Positions 19,223 to 27,029 of a stretch of 38,179 nucleotides of DNA are shown in pieces (the stretch's first letter is position 1; every line of letters begins with the position of its first letter). The notes below the pieces were generated by a model. It did no database searches, was not told the origin of the DNA, and saw only the letters and a program-made list of their open reading frames with translations. The DNA comes from Gordonia amarae NBRC 15530 (lineage in GTDB: Bacteria; Actinomycetota; Actinomycetes; Mycobacteriales; Mycobacteriaceae), in assembly GCF_000241345.1 (NCBI RefSeq), contig NZ_BAED01000018.1, forward strand, positions 1 through 38,179, read 5' to 3'. Position numbers and translations under genes: made by a program.

Positions 19223-20836
19223 ATGCGGCAATTCGGGGTTGATCTGCGGACGTGGCTCCATCAGAACAGGCCGGTGTCGGTCACCCAGGCATCGACCGTC
19301 CTGGCGCGCCTCGCGGCTGAGCTCGACGCACTCCATGCCCGCGGCGGCCGGCACGGGCCGCTCGATGCGACGTCGGTGCAGATCTCGGACGGCCAGTCGG
19401 ACACACCCACTGTCCATCTCACCGAGGCACGGCCGGCGGGTGGTGATCCGGCGGGGTCGGGAACCTCGAACGCCGACGATCAGCGGGCGCTCGGCGCGCT
19501 GGTCCGCGAGATGTTCACGGGTACCGAGTACGGCCGGATCAGCCAGGTGCGTCCCGAACTCCCGCCGGGTCTCGACGAACTGATCGATCGTGCCCAGTCA
19601 CCGGATCCGGCCGCCCGTTTCGGCACGTGCGGCGCGTTCGCACACGAAGTGATCACGCTGCTGCATCCGGCCACTCAGACCCACCCGATGCCACAGGTCC
19701 CCGGTCCGGGCACCGATCCCGGTGCCCCCGGCGGGGGCATACAGAATCCGTCGGTGACACCTACTCCCAGGACACCGTCTGCTGGGATCCCGTCGCTCCC
19801 GGGCCAGTACTCCGGCCCGGCACAGGCATACCCGTCCGGTCCGCTGCCTTCTGGTCCACTGCCTTCTGGTCCGCTGCCTTCCGGACCCATGTCGTCGGGA
19901 TCCATGTCGTCGGGATCCATGCCCTCCGGACCTTTTGCCGCGCCCGGACCCCTGTCGTCCTCGGTCCCGCAGTACACGCCCGGGCCGCTGCCCCAGTCGG
20001 CACCGATGATGTCGGCGGCATCGTCGCAGCCCGGTACCCAGCCGATGTCCGGTCCCCAGTATCTCGGCCAGTCCGGCGGTTTTCAGCAGAGCCCCTATGG
20101 GTACGGCACCGGTCCCGGTGAGCCGCCGAAACCACGGAAGTCGAAGACCGCGCTGTGGATATCGCTGGCGGCATTCGTGCTGGCGGTGGTCGTCGTGGCC
20201 GCGGTGCTGGTGATCAAACCCTGGGGTGGCGGCTCGGGTACCACCGAATCCACCACGCCGAGCATCACACTGGCCGACGAACCCACCGACTGCACCTACG
20301 ACGACCAGGCCGTGGCCAACCGCACCGGCGACCTGAAGCAGGGGCAGATCAGCATTCCGGCGGCCTCCCTGCCGACGTCGACAGGCTGGCAGGGCATGCC
20401 CACGTTCCAGCCACCGTATTCGACCCGGTCCATCGCCGTCGGGGTATCGAGCCGACCTCAGGGGAACTGGATGGCCGGCATCACGATCGGCGAGATGAAC
20501 CGGTTGGCGACGGGCAGCCCGGTGACCGTGGCACGGTCGGTGATCGGCTGCCTGCCCAAGAGCAACGGCTACGCCAATGTGGGACCGTCCACACCGGAAA
20601 TCACCGAGGTCACCGAACGCGACTTCAACGGCGTGCCGGGAGCCATCGTGAAGGCGACCATCCGCACCTCCGGCGCGCCGGCGGGCATCACGGGCGACGA
20701 TGTGATCGTGCTGATCGTGTCCACCTCGCCCAAGGTGTTCGCGGTCGCGACGGCGGCGATCGGCGATTCGCGGACCTACGCCGAGATCGAGTCGGCGATC
20801 AACGCGGTCAAGATCACGCCCACGACGCCCTCCTGA
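19223..20836 (+). CDS. Single-pass membrane protein with degenerate Ser/Thr-kinase C-lobe
   Basis: A 537-residue protein. Residues 1-150 resemble the C-lobe of an actinobacterial STPK: AELDALHARGGRHGPLDATSVQI corresponds to the catalytic loop, DDQRALGALVREMFTG to helix F, and LPPGLDELIDRAQSPDPAARFGT to the helix H-I region. There is no N-lobe, P-loop or VAIK lysine, and the HRD motif reads HGP, so it cannot phosphorylate. Residues ~150-300 are Pro/Gly/Ser-rich. One membrane helix spans 309-333. The outside domain (334-537) has two cysteines (DCTYD and VIGCLPK), perhaps a disulfide. I infer a receptor or scaffold rather than an enzyme. TACGCT 6 nt before the ATG suggests a leaderless start. 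Confidence 0.75.
   Translation: MRQFGVDLRTWLHQNRPVSVTQASTVLARLAAELDALHARGGRHGPLDATSVQISDGQSDTPTVHLTEARPAGGDPAGSGTSNADDQRALGALVREMFTGTEYGRISQVRPELPPGLDELIDRAQSPDPAARFGTCGAFAHEVITLLHPATQTHPMPQVPGPGTDPGAPGGGIQNPSVTPTPRTPSAGIPSLPGQYSGPAQAYPSGPLPSGPLPSGPLPSGPMSSGSMSSGSMPSGPFAAPGPLSSSVPQYTPGPLPQSAPMMSAASSQPGTQPMSGPQYLGQSGGFQQSPYGYGTGPGEPPKPRKSKTALWISLAAFVLAVVVVAAVLVIKPWGGGSGTTESTTPSITLADEPTDCTYDDQAVANRTGDLKQGQISIPAASLPTSTGWQGMPTFQPPYSTRSIAVGVSSRPQGNWMAGITIGEMNRLATGSPVTVARSVIGCLPKSNGYANVGPSTPEITEVTERDFNGVPGAIVKATIRTSGAPAGITGDDVIVLIVSTSPKVFAVATAAIGDSRTYAEIESAINAVKITPTTPS
19835..19939 (+). repeat. 15-bp tandem repeat encoding SGPLP-type pentapeptides
   Basis: Seven consecutive pentapeptide units (three SGPLP, then SGPMS, SGSMS, SGSMP, SGPF-) are encoded by a 15-bp period inside the linker of the degenerate-kinase gene. 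The period is a multiple of three, so copy changes would alter linker length without a frameshift. Confidence 0.8.
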
Positions 20837-20885
20837 TCCGAAATCCCTTCCCGGGGCACCACAATTACGATCACGCATACCTGGT

Positions 20886-20897
20886 TTGCCGAGGCAA
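20886..20897. promoter_or_regulatory. Dyad TTGCCGAGGCAA upstream of the EamA gene
   Basis: TTGCC-GA-GGCAA is a short perfect inverted repeat 26 bp before the transporter ATG. Its left half could serve as a -35 (TTGCCG), with CATACC 16 bp downstream as a poor -10. Possible operator; evidence is limited to symmetry and position. Confidence 0.25.
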
Positions 20898-20923
20898 GGG
20901 TTACGGGCATACCGTTTTCAAGC

Positions 20924-21982
20924 ATGGCTTCGGTGGTTCAGCGCAAAGTGTGGTCGCAAGGTCGCGAGGGCCTGGTTTTCGCCCTCATCTCGGCGCTGAG
21001 CTTCGGGCTGTCCGGCGCGCTCGCCCGGCCGCTGCTGGACTCAGGCTGGAGCAGCGGCACCATCGTGACCATCAGGATCGGTGTCGGCGGCCTCGCGCTG
21101 GTTCCCCTGGCGCTGCATGACATGCGCGGTCGGTGGTCGCTGCTGCGCCGGTACGCGGTCACCATCGGGCTGTACGGACTGTTCGGTGTCGTCATCGCCC
21201 AGTTCTGCTTCTTCTCGGCGATCCAGACGATCCCTGTGGCCACGGGCATGCTGATCGAACACACCGCACCCGTTGTCGTGTTGCTGTGGCTGTGGATCGC
21301 CCACCGGCAACGGCCGAGTCCGCTGCTGGGCACGGGTGTGGTGCTGTGCGCGATCGGACTGCTGTTCGTCCTGGAGATCACCAGCGGCGGCGCCGGACTG
21401 GATGTGGCCGGGGTGCTGTGGGCCACGGCGGCGATGATCGGCGCCGTCGGCTACTTCTTCATCTCGGCGAAACCGCACGAGGATCTGCCGCCGTCGGTGT
21501 TGTCGGCGGCCGGAATGATCGCCGCGGCAGCGCTTCTGGGTGTCCTGGGGGCGGTGGGCCTGATGCCGTTCGATGTCGGCGACGGTACCGCCCACTTCAC
21601 CGGGTTCTCAATCCCCGCCTGGCTCGCATTGCTGGGTCTGGCGCTGGTGACCGTGGCGCTGGCCTATCCGACCGGGATCATCGCCGCCCGCATCCTGGGT
21701 GCGCGCCTGGCCTCGCTCATCGCGCTCACCGAGGTGATCGCCGCGACGATCTGGGCGGCCGTGCTGCTCAGTGAGGTGCCGTCGGTGATCCAGCTGATCG
21801 GCGGTGTGCTGGTCATCGCGGGCGTGGTGTGCGCCAAGCTCGGCGAGCCGGTGACCGCCCCGGACACCGGCATGGTCGGCGGTGGCGTGGTCGTCGGGGC
21901 CCCGGACATCGTCGACACATGCTGCGAGGGCGACCGGCCCCGGGATGCGGGCACCGGGGCCGACGATCCCAGCTGCCGGTGA
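20924..21982 (+). CDS. EamA/DMT superfamily transporter (RhaT/YdcZ-like permease)
   Basis: A 352-residue inner-membrane protein with ten predicted helices in two EamA repeats. Repeat 1 starts FALISALSFGLSGALARPLLDSGWSSGTIVTIRIGVGGL; repeat 2 starts GVLWATAAMIGAVGYFFI and ends GARLASLIALTEVIAATIWAAVLLSEVPS. The last ~45 residues form a hydrophilic Gly/Asp-rich tail with a Cys pair, unusual for the family. These proteins export or import metabolites such as amino acids and purines; the substrate cannot be read from sequence. The gene converges on the FAD oxidoreductase gene with only 2 bp between stops. Confidence 0.9.
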   Translation: MASVVQRKVWSQGREGLVFALISALSFGLSGALARPLLDSGWSSGTIVTIRIGVGGLALVPLALHDMRGRWSLLRRYAVTIGLYGLFGVVIAQFCFFSAIQTIPVATGMLIEHTAPVVVLLWLWIAHRQRPSPLLGTGVVLCAIGLLFVLEITSGGAGLDVAGVLWATAAMIGAVGYFFISAKPHEDLPPSVLSAAGMIAAAALLGVLGAVGLMPFDVGDGTAHFTGFSIPAWLALLGLALVTVALAYPTGIIAARILGARLASLIALTEVIAATIWAAVLLSEVPSVIQLIGGVLVIAGVVCAKLGEPVTAPDTGMVGGGVVVGAPDIVDTCCEGDRPRDAGTGADDPSCR

Positions 21983-21984
21983 CC

Positions 21985-23112
21985 TCAGGTGGCGGCGTCG
22001 CAGACCCGCGTGGCGACCAGTTCGGCGAGCGCCAGACTCGAAGTCAGGCCCGGTGATTCGATGCCGAACAGGTTGATCAGTCCGGGCACGCCGTGCTCGG
22101 CGGGGGTGGAGATCCGGAAGTCGGCGGCCGGGGATCCGGGTCCGCCGAGCTTGGGCCTGATCCCGGCATAGTCGGCGACCAGCTCGCGTCCGGCAACGGC
22201 GGGCCAGTACCGCTCGATCGCGGCGACGAATTCGCCGGCCCGGTCGCCGTCGACGGCATAGTCGAGATCATCGATCCACTGCACGTCCGGCCCGAAGCGG
22301 GCGTTGCCCTCGAGGTCCAGCGTCAGGTGCACCCCGAGACCGCCGTCGACGGGCAGCGGGTACACCAGCCGGGAGCACGGCGCGGGCCCGGTGGCGAGCC
22401 GGAAGTAGTTGCCCTTGGCGAGAAACCGTCCGGGGAGGGCGGCGGCGGGCAGGCCCGCGACCGCGCCTGCGACCTCCCAGGACCCCAGACCCGCGGCATT
22501 GATCAGCCAGTCGCAGGTCAACGACCCGACACCGGCGACGTCGATCTCCAGGCCGGCGGGCTGCACCCCGGCGCCTCGGCGACGGGCACCGGTGATCCGG
22601 CTGCGATAGGCGATCTCGGCACCCGACTCGCTCGCATCGATCAGCAGTGACCGCATCAACGCAGCGGCGTCGATGATGCCCGTCGACGGGGAGAGCAGTC
22701 CGGCCACCGCTGTGATCTCGGGTTCGAGTGCGTGCACCTCGTCCGCGTCGAGTTCGCGAAGGTCGGTGACGCCGTTGGTGACTGCCGCATCGGCGAGCAC
22801 CGCCAGCCTTCCGCGTTGTTCGTCGGTGGTCGCCACGATGAGCTTGCCGATCGCATGATGCGGGACACCTCGATCGGCGCAGTAGCGGTACAGCAGTTGC
22901 CGTCCCCGCACACACAGCCGGGCCTTGAGGCTTCCCTCGGGGTAGTAGATCCCGGCGTGGATGACCTCGGAATTGCGGGAGCTGATCCCCGTGCCGAAGG
23001 TGTCGGCCGCCTCCAGGATCATCACCTCGCGACCGGCATGGGCCAGCGCCCGGGCGATGGCCAGGCCGACCACCCCGGCGCCCACGATCACACACTCGAC
23101 CCTGTCGGTCAC
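21985..23112 (-). CDS. lhgO: FAD-dependent oxidoreductase, L-2-hydroxyglutarate oxidase (LhgO)-like
   Basis: A 375-residue DAO-fold flavoenzyme. The Rossmann motif VIVGAGVVGLAIARALAHAGREVMILE binds FAD. The adjacent SSRNSEVIHAGIYYPEGSLKARLCVRG segment is the hallmark of the LhgO/YgaF group, which oxidises L-2-hydroxyglutarate to 2-oxoglutarate using the quinone pool. The C-terminal FAD segment is IRPKLGGPG followed by NLFGIESPGLTSSLALAE. The start is the GTG at 23112, preceded by AGGAGG at 23126-23121; a longer upstream reading crosses a terminator hairpin and is not credible. A related 2-hydroxyacid oxidase activity is possible. Confidence 0.85.
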   Translation of the reverse strand: MTDRVECVIVGAGVVGLAIARALAHAGREVMILEAADTFGTGISSRNSEVIHAGIYYPEGSLKARLCVRGRQLLYRYCADRGVPHHAIGKLIVATTDEQRGRLAVLADAAVTNGVTDLRELDADEVHALEPEITAVAGLLSPSTGIIDAAALMRSLLIDASESGAEIAYRSRITGARRRGAGVQPAGLEIDVAGVGSLTCDWLINAAGLGSWEVAGAVAGLPAAALPGRFLAKGNYFRLATGPAPCSRLVYPLPVDGGLGVHLTLDLEGNARFGPDVQWIDDLDYAVDGDRAGEFVAAIERYWPAVAGRELVADYAGIRPKLGGPGSPAADFRISTPAEHGVPGLINLFGIESPGLTSSLALAELVATRVCDAAT

Positions 23113-23144
23113 ACCCGTCGCCTCCTCAGGACTCCGGTGACACG

Positions 23145-23180
23145 ACAACGGCCGCCGGTACGGGTACCGGCGGCCGTTGT
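23145..23180 (-). terminator. Perfect 17-bp stem after the alpha/beta hydrolase gene
   Basis: Arms 23145-23161 and 23164-23180 are perfectly complementary (each begins ACAACGGCCGCC from its outer end) with only 2 nt between, so the real loop must open some inner pairs. It begins 28 bp after the hydrolase stop and ends before the LhgO ribosome site. There is no U-run, which is common for actinobacterial terminators. Confidence 0.65.
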
Positions 23181-23207
23181 GCCACGCATCGGTGCGTTCA
23201 GGGCTGA

Positions 23208-24008
23208 TCAGGCGGACTGCGCGAGCTGTCCCGGGAACAGCGCCCGATAGGACCGCTTCGGGACGAACGGCTTCCAGTCGTCGAGCGGAGCGGCGAGACG
23301 GTCGAGCACGACATGGGCTGCGGCCAGATTCATGCCCAGTCCGCAGTGGCTGCCATAGACCTCGACGTTCTCGCTGCGCGGACCCTCCTCGACAAGGCAG
23401 GACTCCCAATGCACGATGCCGTCGCCACGGGAGTACACCGAGGTCATCGGCTGTGTCAGCCCGTCGACGCGAGAGGCGACCCAGGCGTCGAACGCGTAGT
23501 CCGGCAGGTGCCTGGACGCGAACAGCTCATACGCCGCCGACGCGCGCGACTGCCCGCGATGCGACATATTGAGAGGGCTGCCGAGGGCGATCACCCGGTC
23601 GATCTCCTCCGGCAGCAGCTTGGCCGCCTCGCGGGCCAGCAGGCCACCGAGACTCCAGCCGATGACGCTGATGGGCCGATCCGAACGTGCCGCGAGATCG
23701 GCGACACGGCCCTGGATCCCGGCCACGATGCCCCGGGTCGGTCCGACGTTGACCCCGAGCGACCAGCCGTGCGGCTGGTAGCCCGCGTCGCGGAGCACAC
23801 CGCGCAGCGCGCGGGTGGAACGATCGTCGGCGAGCAGTCCCGGCAGCACCAGGATGTGCCGGCCGTCGCCGCCTCCCGCGTGCTGAAGCGAGAGAAGCCG
23901 ACGTCCCGAGGCGAAACCGACATACTCGGCCATCGCCCGATGCGGTTCGGTGACATAGCTCAGCCAATGCGGCGGGGTTGCGTCGGTACTCGGGTTCTCA
24001 ACGGTCAT
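23208..24008 (-). CDS. Alpha/beta hydrolase (lipase/esterase-like)
   Basis: A 266-residue alpha/beta hydrolase. The oxyanion region is VLPGLLADDRST, the nucleophile elbow GWSLGG gives Ser119, and the other triad members appear to be Asp196 (SRGDGIVHW) and His221 (GSHCGLGMN). There is no signal peptide, so it is cytoplasmic or granule-associated. AGGAG lies 6 nt before the ATG. It follows the phasin-like gene by 29 bp in the same direction, suggesting one operon. That company points to turnover of storage polyester or triacylglycerol, but substrate assignment is inference; PhaC-type synthases use Cys, not Ser. Confidence 0.85.
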   Translation of the reverse strand: MTVENPSTDATPPHWLSYVTEPHRAMAEYVGFASGRRLLSLQHAGGGDGRHILVLPGLLADDRSTRALRGVLRDAGYQPHGWSLGVNVGPTRGIVAGIQGRVADLAARSDRPISVIGWSLGGLLAREAAKLLPEEIDRVIALGSPLNMSHRGQSRASAAYELFASRHLPDYAFDAWVASRVDGLTQPMTSVYSRGDGIVHWESCLVEEGPRSENVEVYGSHCGLGMNLAAAHVVLDRLAAPLDDWKPFVPKRSYRALFPGQLAQSA

Positions 24009-24037
24009 CGTGTGCTCCTAGTGGGGTCAAGGGGTGG

Positions 24038-24337
24038 TCATTCAGCGGAGGGCTTGTCCGCGCCGTCCTTGCTGGCGCGCTCGATCACCGCGAGGGTGAA
24101 GTCCCGCTGAGCCTCCAGCAGGCGCTGCGCGACCTTGAAGTTGGCCTCGACGACCTCTTTCGGGCTGGGCAGGCCGGGGACGGTGCCGGAGAAGTTCTTG
24201 GCCAGGTCCGGCATCGCGAAGTTTGCCGGCAGCAGGCCCGCGCCCTTGTCGAGGTTCGACAGCGACTCCTTGGCCTTCTCGACGGCGGCGACCCACTGGT
24301 CGGTGAGCTGGGTGGTGACGTCGGTGTAGCTGGACAT
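24038..24337 (-). CDS. Small amphipathic phasin-like granule protein
   Basis: A 99-residue protein with an N-terminal helix (TTQLTDQWVAAVEKAKESLSNLDKG), a Pro/Gly-rich middle (LPANFAMPDLAKNFSGTVPGLPSP) and a C-terminal amphipathic helix (KEVVEANFKVAQRLLEAQRDFTLAVIERA). The last helix matches phasin-style sequences that coat storage granules. It lacks the long Lys-rich tail of HBHA. AGGAG is 8 nt before the ATG. It sits between the XRE regulator and the hydrolase. In Rhodococcus the lipid-droplet protein MLDS is paired with an XRE regulator MLDSR, an arrangement like this one. Whether the granule is PHA or triacylglycerol is undetermined. Confidence 0.72.
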   Translation of the reverse strand: MSSYTDVTTQLTDQWVAAVEKAKESLSNLDKGAGLLPANFAMPDLAKNFSGTVPGLPSPKEVVEANFKVAQRLLEAQRDFTLAVIERASKDGADKPSAE

Positions 24338-24401
24338 TGTTGTGTCTCCTAATTGTCGGGTGAATCGAAGGTTCGGTCTGTGGCCTCGGCAGGTGACGAC
24401 G

Positions 24402-24755
24402 TCACCCGTCGACCATCGACCGGTACAACTGCGCGAGAGCAGTCCGCTGACTTTCTGTCAGCCGGTTATCACGCCGGATCGCGTCCTCAACCCCGGGCAC
24501 GGTGTCACCGCACGGCGCCGGCAACCAGCCGGCCATCCGGAACAGCACGTCGGGCTGGAGGTTGAGGCCCTGGGCGAGGTTGGTCAGAACCTGCGCCGAG
24601 GGCTGGTACCGCCCCTTCTCGATCTGACTCAGGTATGAGTCCGAGACCTGGGCGATGCGGGCGAGGTGCCGCACCGACAGTCGGGCGATCTCACGCTGGG
24701 CCTTGATGTACCGGCCCAGGTCTTCGATCGCCTCTCCGTCGAGGGGATTCGCCAT
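24402..24755 (-). CDS. XRE-family transcriptional regulator (MLDSR/Rv0474-like)
   Basis: A 117-residue protein with an XRE/Cro HTH at residues ~13-70: LGRYIKAQREIARLSVRHLARIAQVSDSYLSQIEKGRYQPSAQVLTNLA. The C-terminal ~45 residues are helical with no ligand domain recognised. The ATG has AGAGGAG 5 nt upstream. It heads the run regulator, phasin-like protein, hydrolase. The same gene order of XRE regulator then lipid-droplet or HBHA-type protein occurs in mycobacteria and rhodococci. It probably controls itself and the phasin gene through the direct repeats at 24859-24885. A GGTGAC-GAC-GTCACC dyad overlaps its stop, just upstream of the phasin gene. Confidence 0.85.
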   Translation of the reverse strand: MANPLDGEAIEDLGRYIKAQREIARLSVRHLARIAQVSDSYLSQIEKGRYQPSAQVLTNLAQGLNLQPDVLFRMAGWLPAPCGDTVPGVEDAIRRDNRLTESQRTALAQLYRSMVDG

Positions 24756-24852
24756 GATGCTCCTCTGTCGCCATCCGTTGATTCACGCCGTGCGGGCCAC
24801 AATACATGTGACGCAATTCATGGTCCGCATCGACTTGAATCCGCGTTCACTA

Positions 24853-24885
24853 AGCATACAACGCAAGTGCGTAGTTTGCAACGCA
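24853..24885 (-). promoter_or_regulatory. Promoter of the XRE gene with paired CAACGCA repeats
   Basis: On the minus strand TTGCAA (24881-24876), a 17-bp spacer and TATGCT (24858-24853) make a good sigma-A-type promoter, giving a leader of about 90 nt. Plus-strand CAACGCA occurs at 24859-24865 and 24879-24885, exactly 20 bp apart (two helical turns), interleaved with the promoter elements. ACGCA-AG-TGCGT at 24861-24872 adds a short dyad. The rest of the 299-bp gap to 25054 shows no other clear structure. Confidence 0.6.
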
Positions 24886-25054
24886 CTGAGCGACGCGCGT
24901 CACGCAGGCGATGGCGCAAGTCCTACGGAAAGTGCTACCGTTGGGTATTCAGTAAAGCCCTGGCGGTTGTCCCAGCCCAGGCGGAAAGCCTCGGCCGTTA
25001 CCGCCGTCAGAGTGAAAATCGTTCACAGGCAAGACGATAGGGAGATCCCGAGCG

Positions 25055-26269
25055 ATGACGAAGCTTGACTACATGGCCGTCGATGTCGACAACCACTATT
25101 ACGAGCCGCTCGACGCGTTCACCCGGCACCTACCCAAGGAATTCCGCACACGCGGCGTCCAGATGGTCCAGAACGGCCGCCGCACCATGGCGGTGATCGG
25201 TGAGCAGGTCAATCACTTCATCCCGAACCCGACGTTCGACCCCATCATCGAGCCCGGCTGCCTCGACCTGCTGTTCCGCGGCGAGGTGCCCGAGGGTGTG
25301 GACCCGGGCAGCCTGATGAAGCTCGACAGCCTCGCCGACCATCCCGAGTACCAGAGCCGCGACGAGCGGGTGAAGGTCCTGGACAAGCAGAACCTTGAAA
25401 CCGTGTTCATGCTGCCCACCTTCGCGTGCGGCGTCGAGGAGGCCCTCAAGCACGACATCCCCGCCACCATGGCGTCGCTGCACGCCTTCAACCTGTGGCT
25501 CGATGAGGACTGGGGATTCAACCGCCCCGACGGCCGTTTCCTGACCGCGCCGATGATCTCGCTGGCCGACCCCGACGAGGCGGTCAAGGAGGTCGATTTC
25601 GTTCTGGCCAGGGGAGCGAAGCTGGTGCTGGTGCGGCCCGCCCCGGTGCCCGGTGTGGTCCGTCCGCGTTCGCTCGGCGACCCGCTGCACGATCCGGTGT
25701 GGGCGCGGCTGGCCGAGGCGGGCGTGCCGGTGGGTTTCCATCTCAGCGACAGCGGCTACCTGGCGATCAACGCGATGTGGGGCGGTAAGGGCCGGTTCGA
25801 GGGGTTCGGCCGCCGCGATCCGCTCGACAATGTGCTCTCCGACGACCGCGCGATCCACGACACGATGGCCTCGATGATCGTGCACCAGGTGTTCACCCGG
25901 CACCCCAAACTCAAGGTCTGCAGCATCGAGAACGGTTCGTACTTCGTGTACCGGCTCATCAAGCGGCTCAAGAAGTCGGCAAACAACGCGCCCTACCACT
26001 ACAAGGAAGACCCTGTCGAGCAGCTCAAGAACAACGTGTGGATCGCCCCGTACTACGAGGACGACGTGAAGCTGCTGGCCGCCACCATCGGTGTCGACCG
26101 GATCATGTTCGGTTCGGACTGGCCGCACGGCGAGGGTCTGGCTGATCCGACGAGCTTCACCGCGGATATCCCGCAGTTCCCCGAGTTCAGCTACGAGGAC
26201 ACCCGCAAGGTCATGCGCGACAACGCTCTCGATCTCGTCGGGCTCAACGTCACGGCCGCCGCCCAGTAG
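25055..26269 (+). CDS. Amidohydrolase-2 family metal-dependent hydrolase
   Basis: A 404-residue amidohydrolase-2 (PF04909) TIM-barrel protein. The N-terminal strand carries AVDVDNHYYEP; many relatives have D-x-H here, so one metal ligand may differ. The family's C-terminal GSDWPHGEG supplies the usual Asp. Internal histidines in VGFHLSDSG and MIVHQVFTRHP fit the remaining metal sites. Relatives include ACMSD-type decarboxylases and uncharacterised mycobacterial hydrolases in lipid or aromatic metabolism. GGGAG precedes the ATG by about 10 nt. It is alone, ended by the hairpin at 26290-26320. Reaction unknown. Confidence 0.85.
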   Translation: MTKLDYMAVDVDNHYYEPLDAFTRHLPKEFRTRGVQMVQNGRRTMAVIGEQVNHFIPNPTFDPIIEPGCLDLLFRGEVPEGVDPGSLMKLDSLADHPEYQSRDERVKVLDKQNLETVFMLPTFACGVEEALKHDIPATMASLHAFNLWLDEDWGFNRPDGRFLTAPMISLADPDEAVKEVDFVLARGAKLVLVRPAPVPGVVRPRSLGDPLHDPVWARLAEAGVPVGFHLSDSGYLAINAMWGGKGRFEGFGRRDPLDNVLSDDRAIHDTMASMIVHQVFTRHPKLKVCSIENGSYFVYRLIKRLKKSANNAPYHYKEDPVEQLKNNVWIAPYYEDDVKLLAATIGVDRIMFGSDWPHGEGLADPTSFTADIPQFPEFSYEDTRKVMRDNALDLVGLNVTAAAQ

Positions 26270-26289
26270 TAGCCGGATCCGCAGTCACG

Positions 26290-26320
26290 GATGCCCACCC
26301 GCTCCCGGCGGGTGGGCATC
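26290..26320 (+). terminator. Intrinsic-type hairpin after the amidohydrolase gene
   Basis: GATGCCCACCCGC and GCGGGTGGGCATC form a perfect 13-bp stem with a 5-nt loop, 20 bp after the stop codon. There is no T-run. It lies between convergent genes, so it may stop transcription from both. Confidence 0.8.
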
Positions 26321-26359
26321 GTCGTGTCCGGGTGAACGCGACGCCGTCCGTGGCGGGTG

Positions 26360-26935
26360 TCAGGCGGTGAGGCCCGCCGTCAGCAGCGCGGCCAACTCGC
26401 GGTAGGCGTGTGCGTCATCGAGTCCGGTCGCCTCGCGGACCAGACCCTGCTGGATACGGGCCATCGTCACCGCCGCGACGTCGGCGGCGAACGCGGCGTG
26501 GACGTCGCGGAACTCACCGGCCCGGACACCGTCGGCGATGAGGTCGGCGACCCGGGCGGCCGCGAACCGGGTGTTCTGTTCGTAGACCTCCCGGGCCGGA
26601 GGAAAGCCGTCGAGGTCGGCCATGAACTGCGCCGAGGCCGCGGTCAGCGCGGTGCCGACCGCCGAGACGTACGCGATGATCCGCTGACGCGCACCCGTGG
26701 TGCCCGCCACCTGTGCCTCCACATTCTCGGTGGCGCGGCGGAAGTAGTGGATCGTGGCGGCCCGGACCAGTTGTTCCTTGCTGCCGGCGAGGGTGTACAG
26801 CGTCGATTTGGAGCACCGGAGCGATGCCGCGATCTCGTCGAGCGTCAGGTGTGCGAATCCCTCGGCGAGAAAGAGTGTCACGAGGCCGTCGAACAGTTCT
26901 GTCCGGCGGCGCGTCGCGAACTGTGGCTCGGTCAT
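26360..26935 (-). CDS. TetR family transcriptional regulator
   Basis: A 191-residue TetR protein. The HTH spans about residues 8-55 (TRRRTELFDGLVTLFLAEGFAHLTLDEIAASLRCSKSTLYTLAGSKEQLV), and the rest is an all-helical ligand domain with a C-terminal region like TetR_C_33-type members. It diverges from the acyl-CoA dehydrogenase/SDR pair with 94 bp between starts. Several ACAGTACTGT-like sites fill that gap. The simplest model is repression of both sides, relieved by an acyl-CoA, as for FadR/KstR-type TetR proteins; the ligand is inference. Confidence 0.9.
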   Translation of the reverse strand: MTEPQFATRRRTELFDGLVTLFLAEGFAHLTLDEIAASLRCSKSTLYTLAGSKEQLVRAATIHYFRRATENVEAQVAGTTGARQRIIAYVSAVGTALTAASAQFMADLDGFPPAREVYEQNTRFAAARVADLIADGVRAGEFRDVHAAFAADVAAVTMARIQQGLVREATGLDDAHAYRELAALLTAGLTA

Positions 26936-26961
26936 GGCGAAATCGTACTGGCAAGTCCCTT

Positions 26962-27008
26962 ACAGTACTATATCGCAAACAGTACTGTCAGCGATAATTC
27001 AGTACTGT
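26962..27008. promoter_or_regulatory. Three ACAGTACTGT-like operators between tetR and the acyl-CoA dehydrogenase
   Basis: ACAGTACTAT (26962-26971), the perfect palindrome ACAGTACTGT (26979-26988) and TCAGTACTGT (26999-27008) lie 17 and 20 bp apart. A near-consensus -10, GATAAT (26993-26998), sits between the second and third sites, so a bound TetR would occlude it. A weaker TCGTACTGG is at 26943-26951. Confidence 0.7.
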
Positions 27009-27029
27009 TCAAAGTTCCAGGAGTTTCTG

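Noticed and set aside
19835..19939. Tandem repeat as a CRISPR-like array
   Set aside because: There are no spacers; the 15-bp units are contiguous and code for pentapeptides within a real gene.
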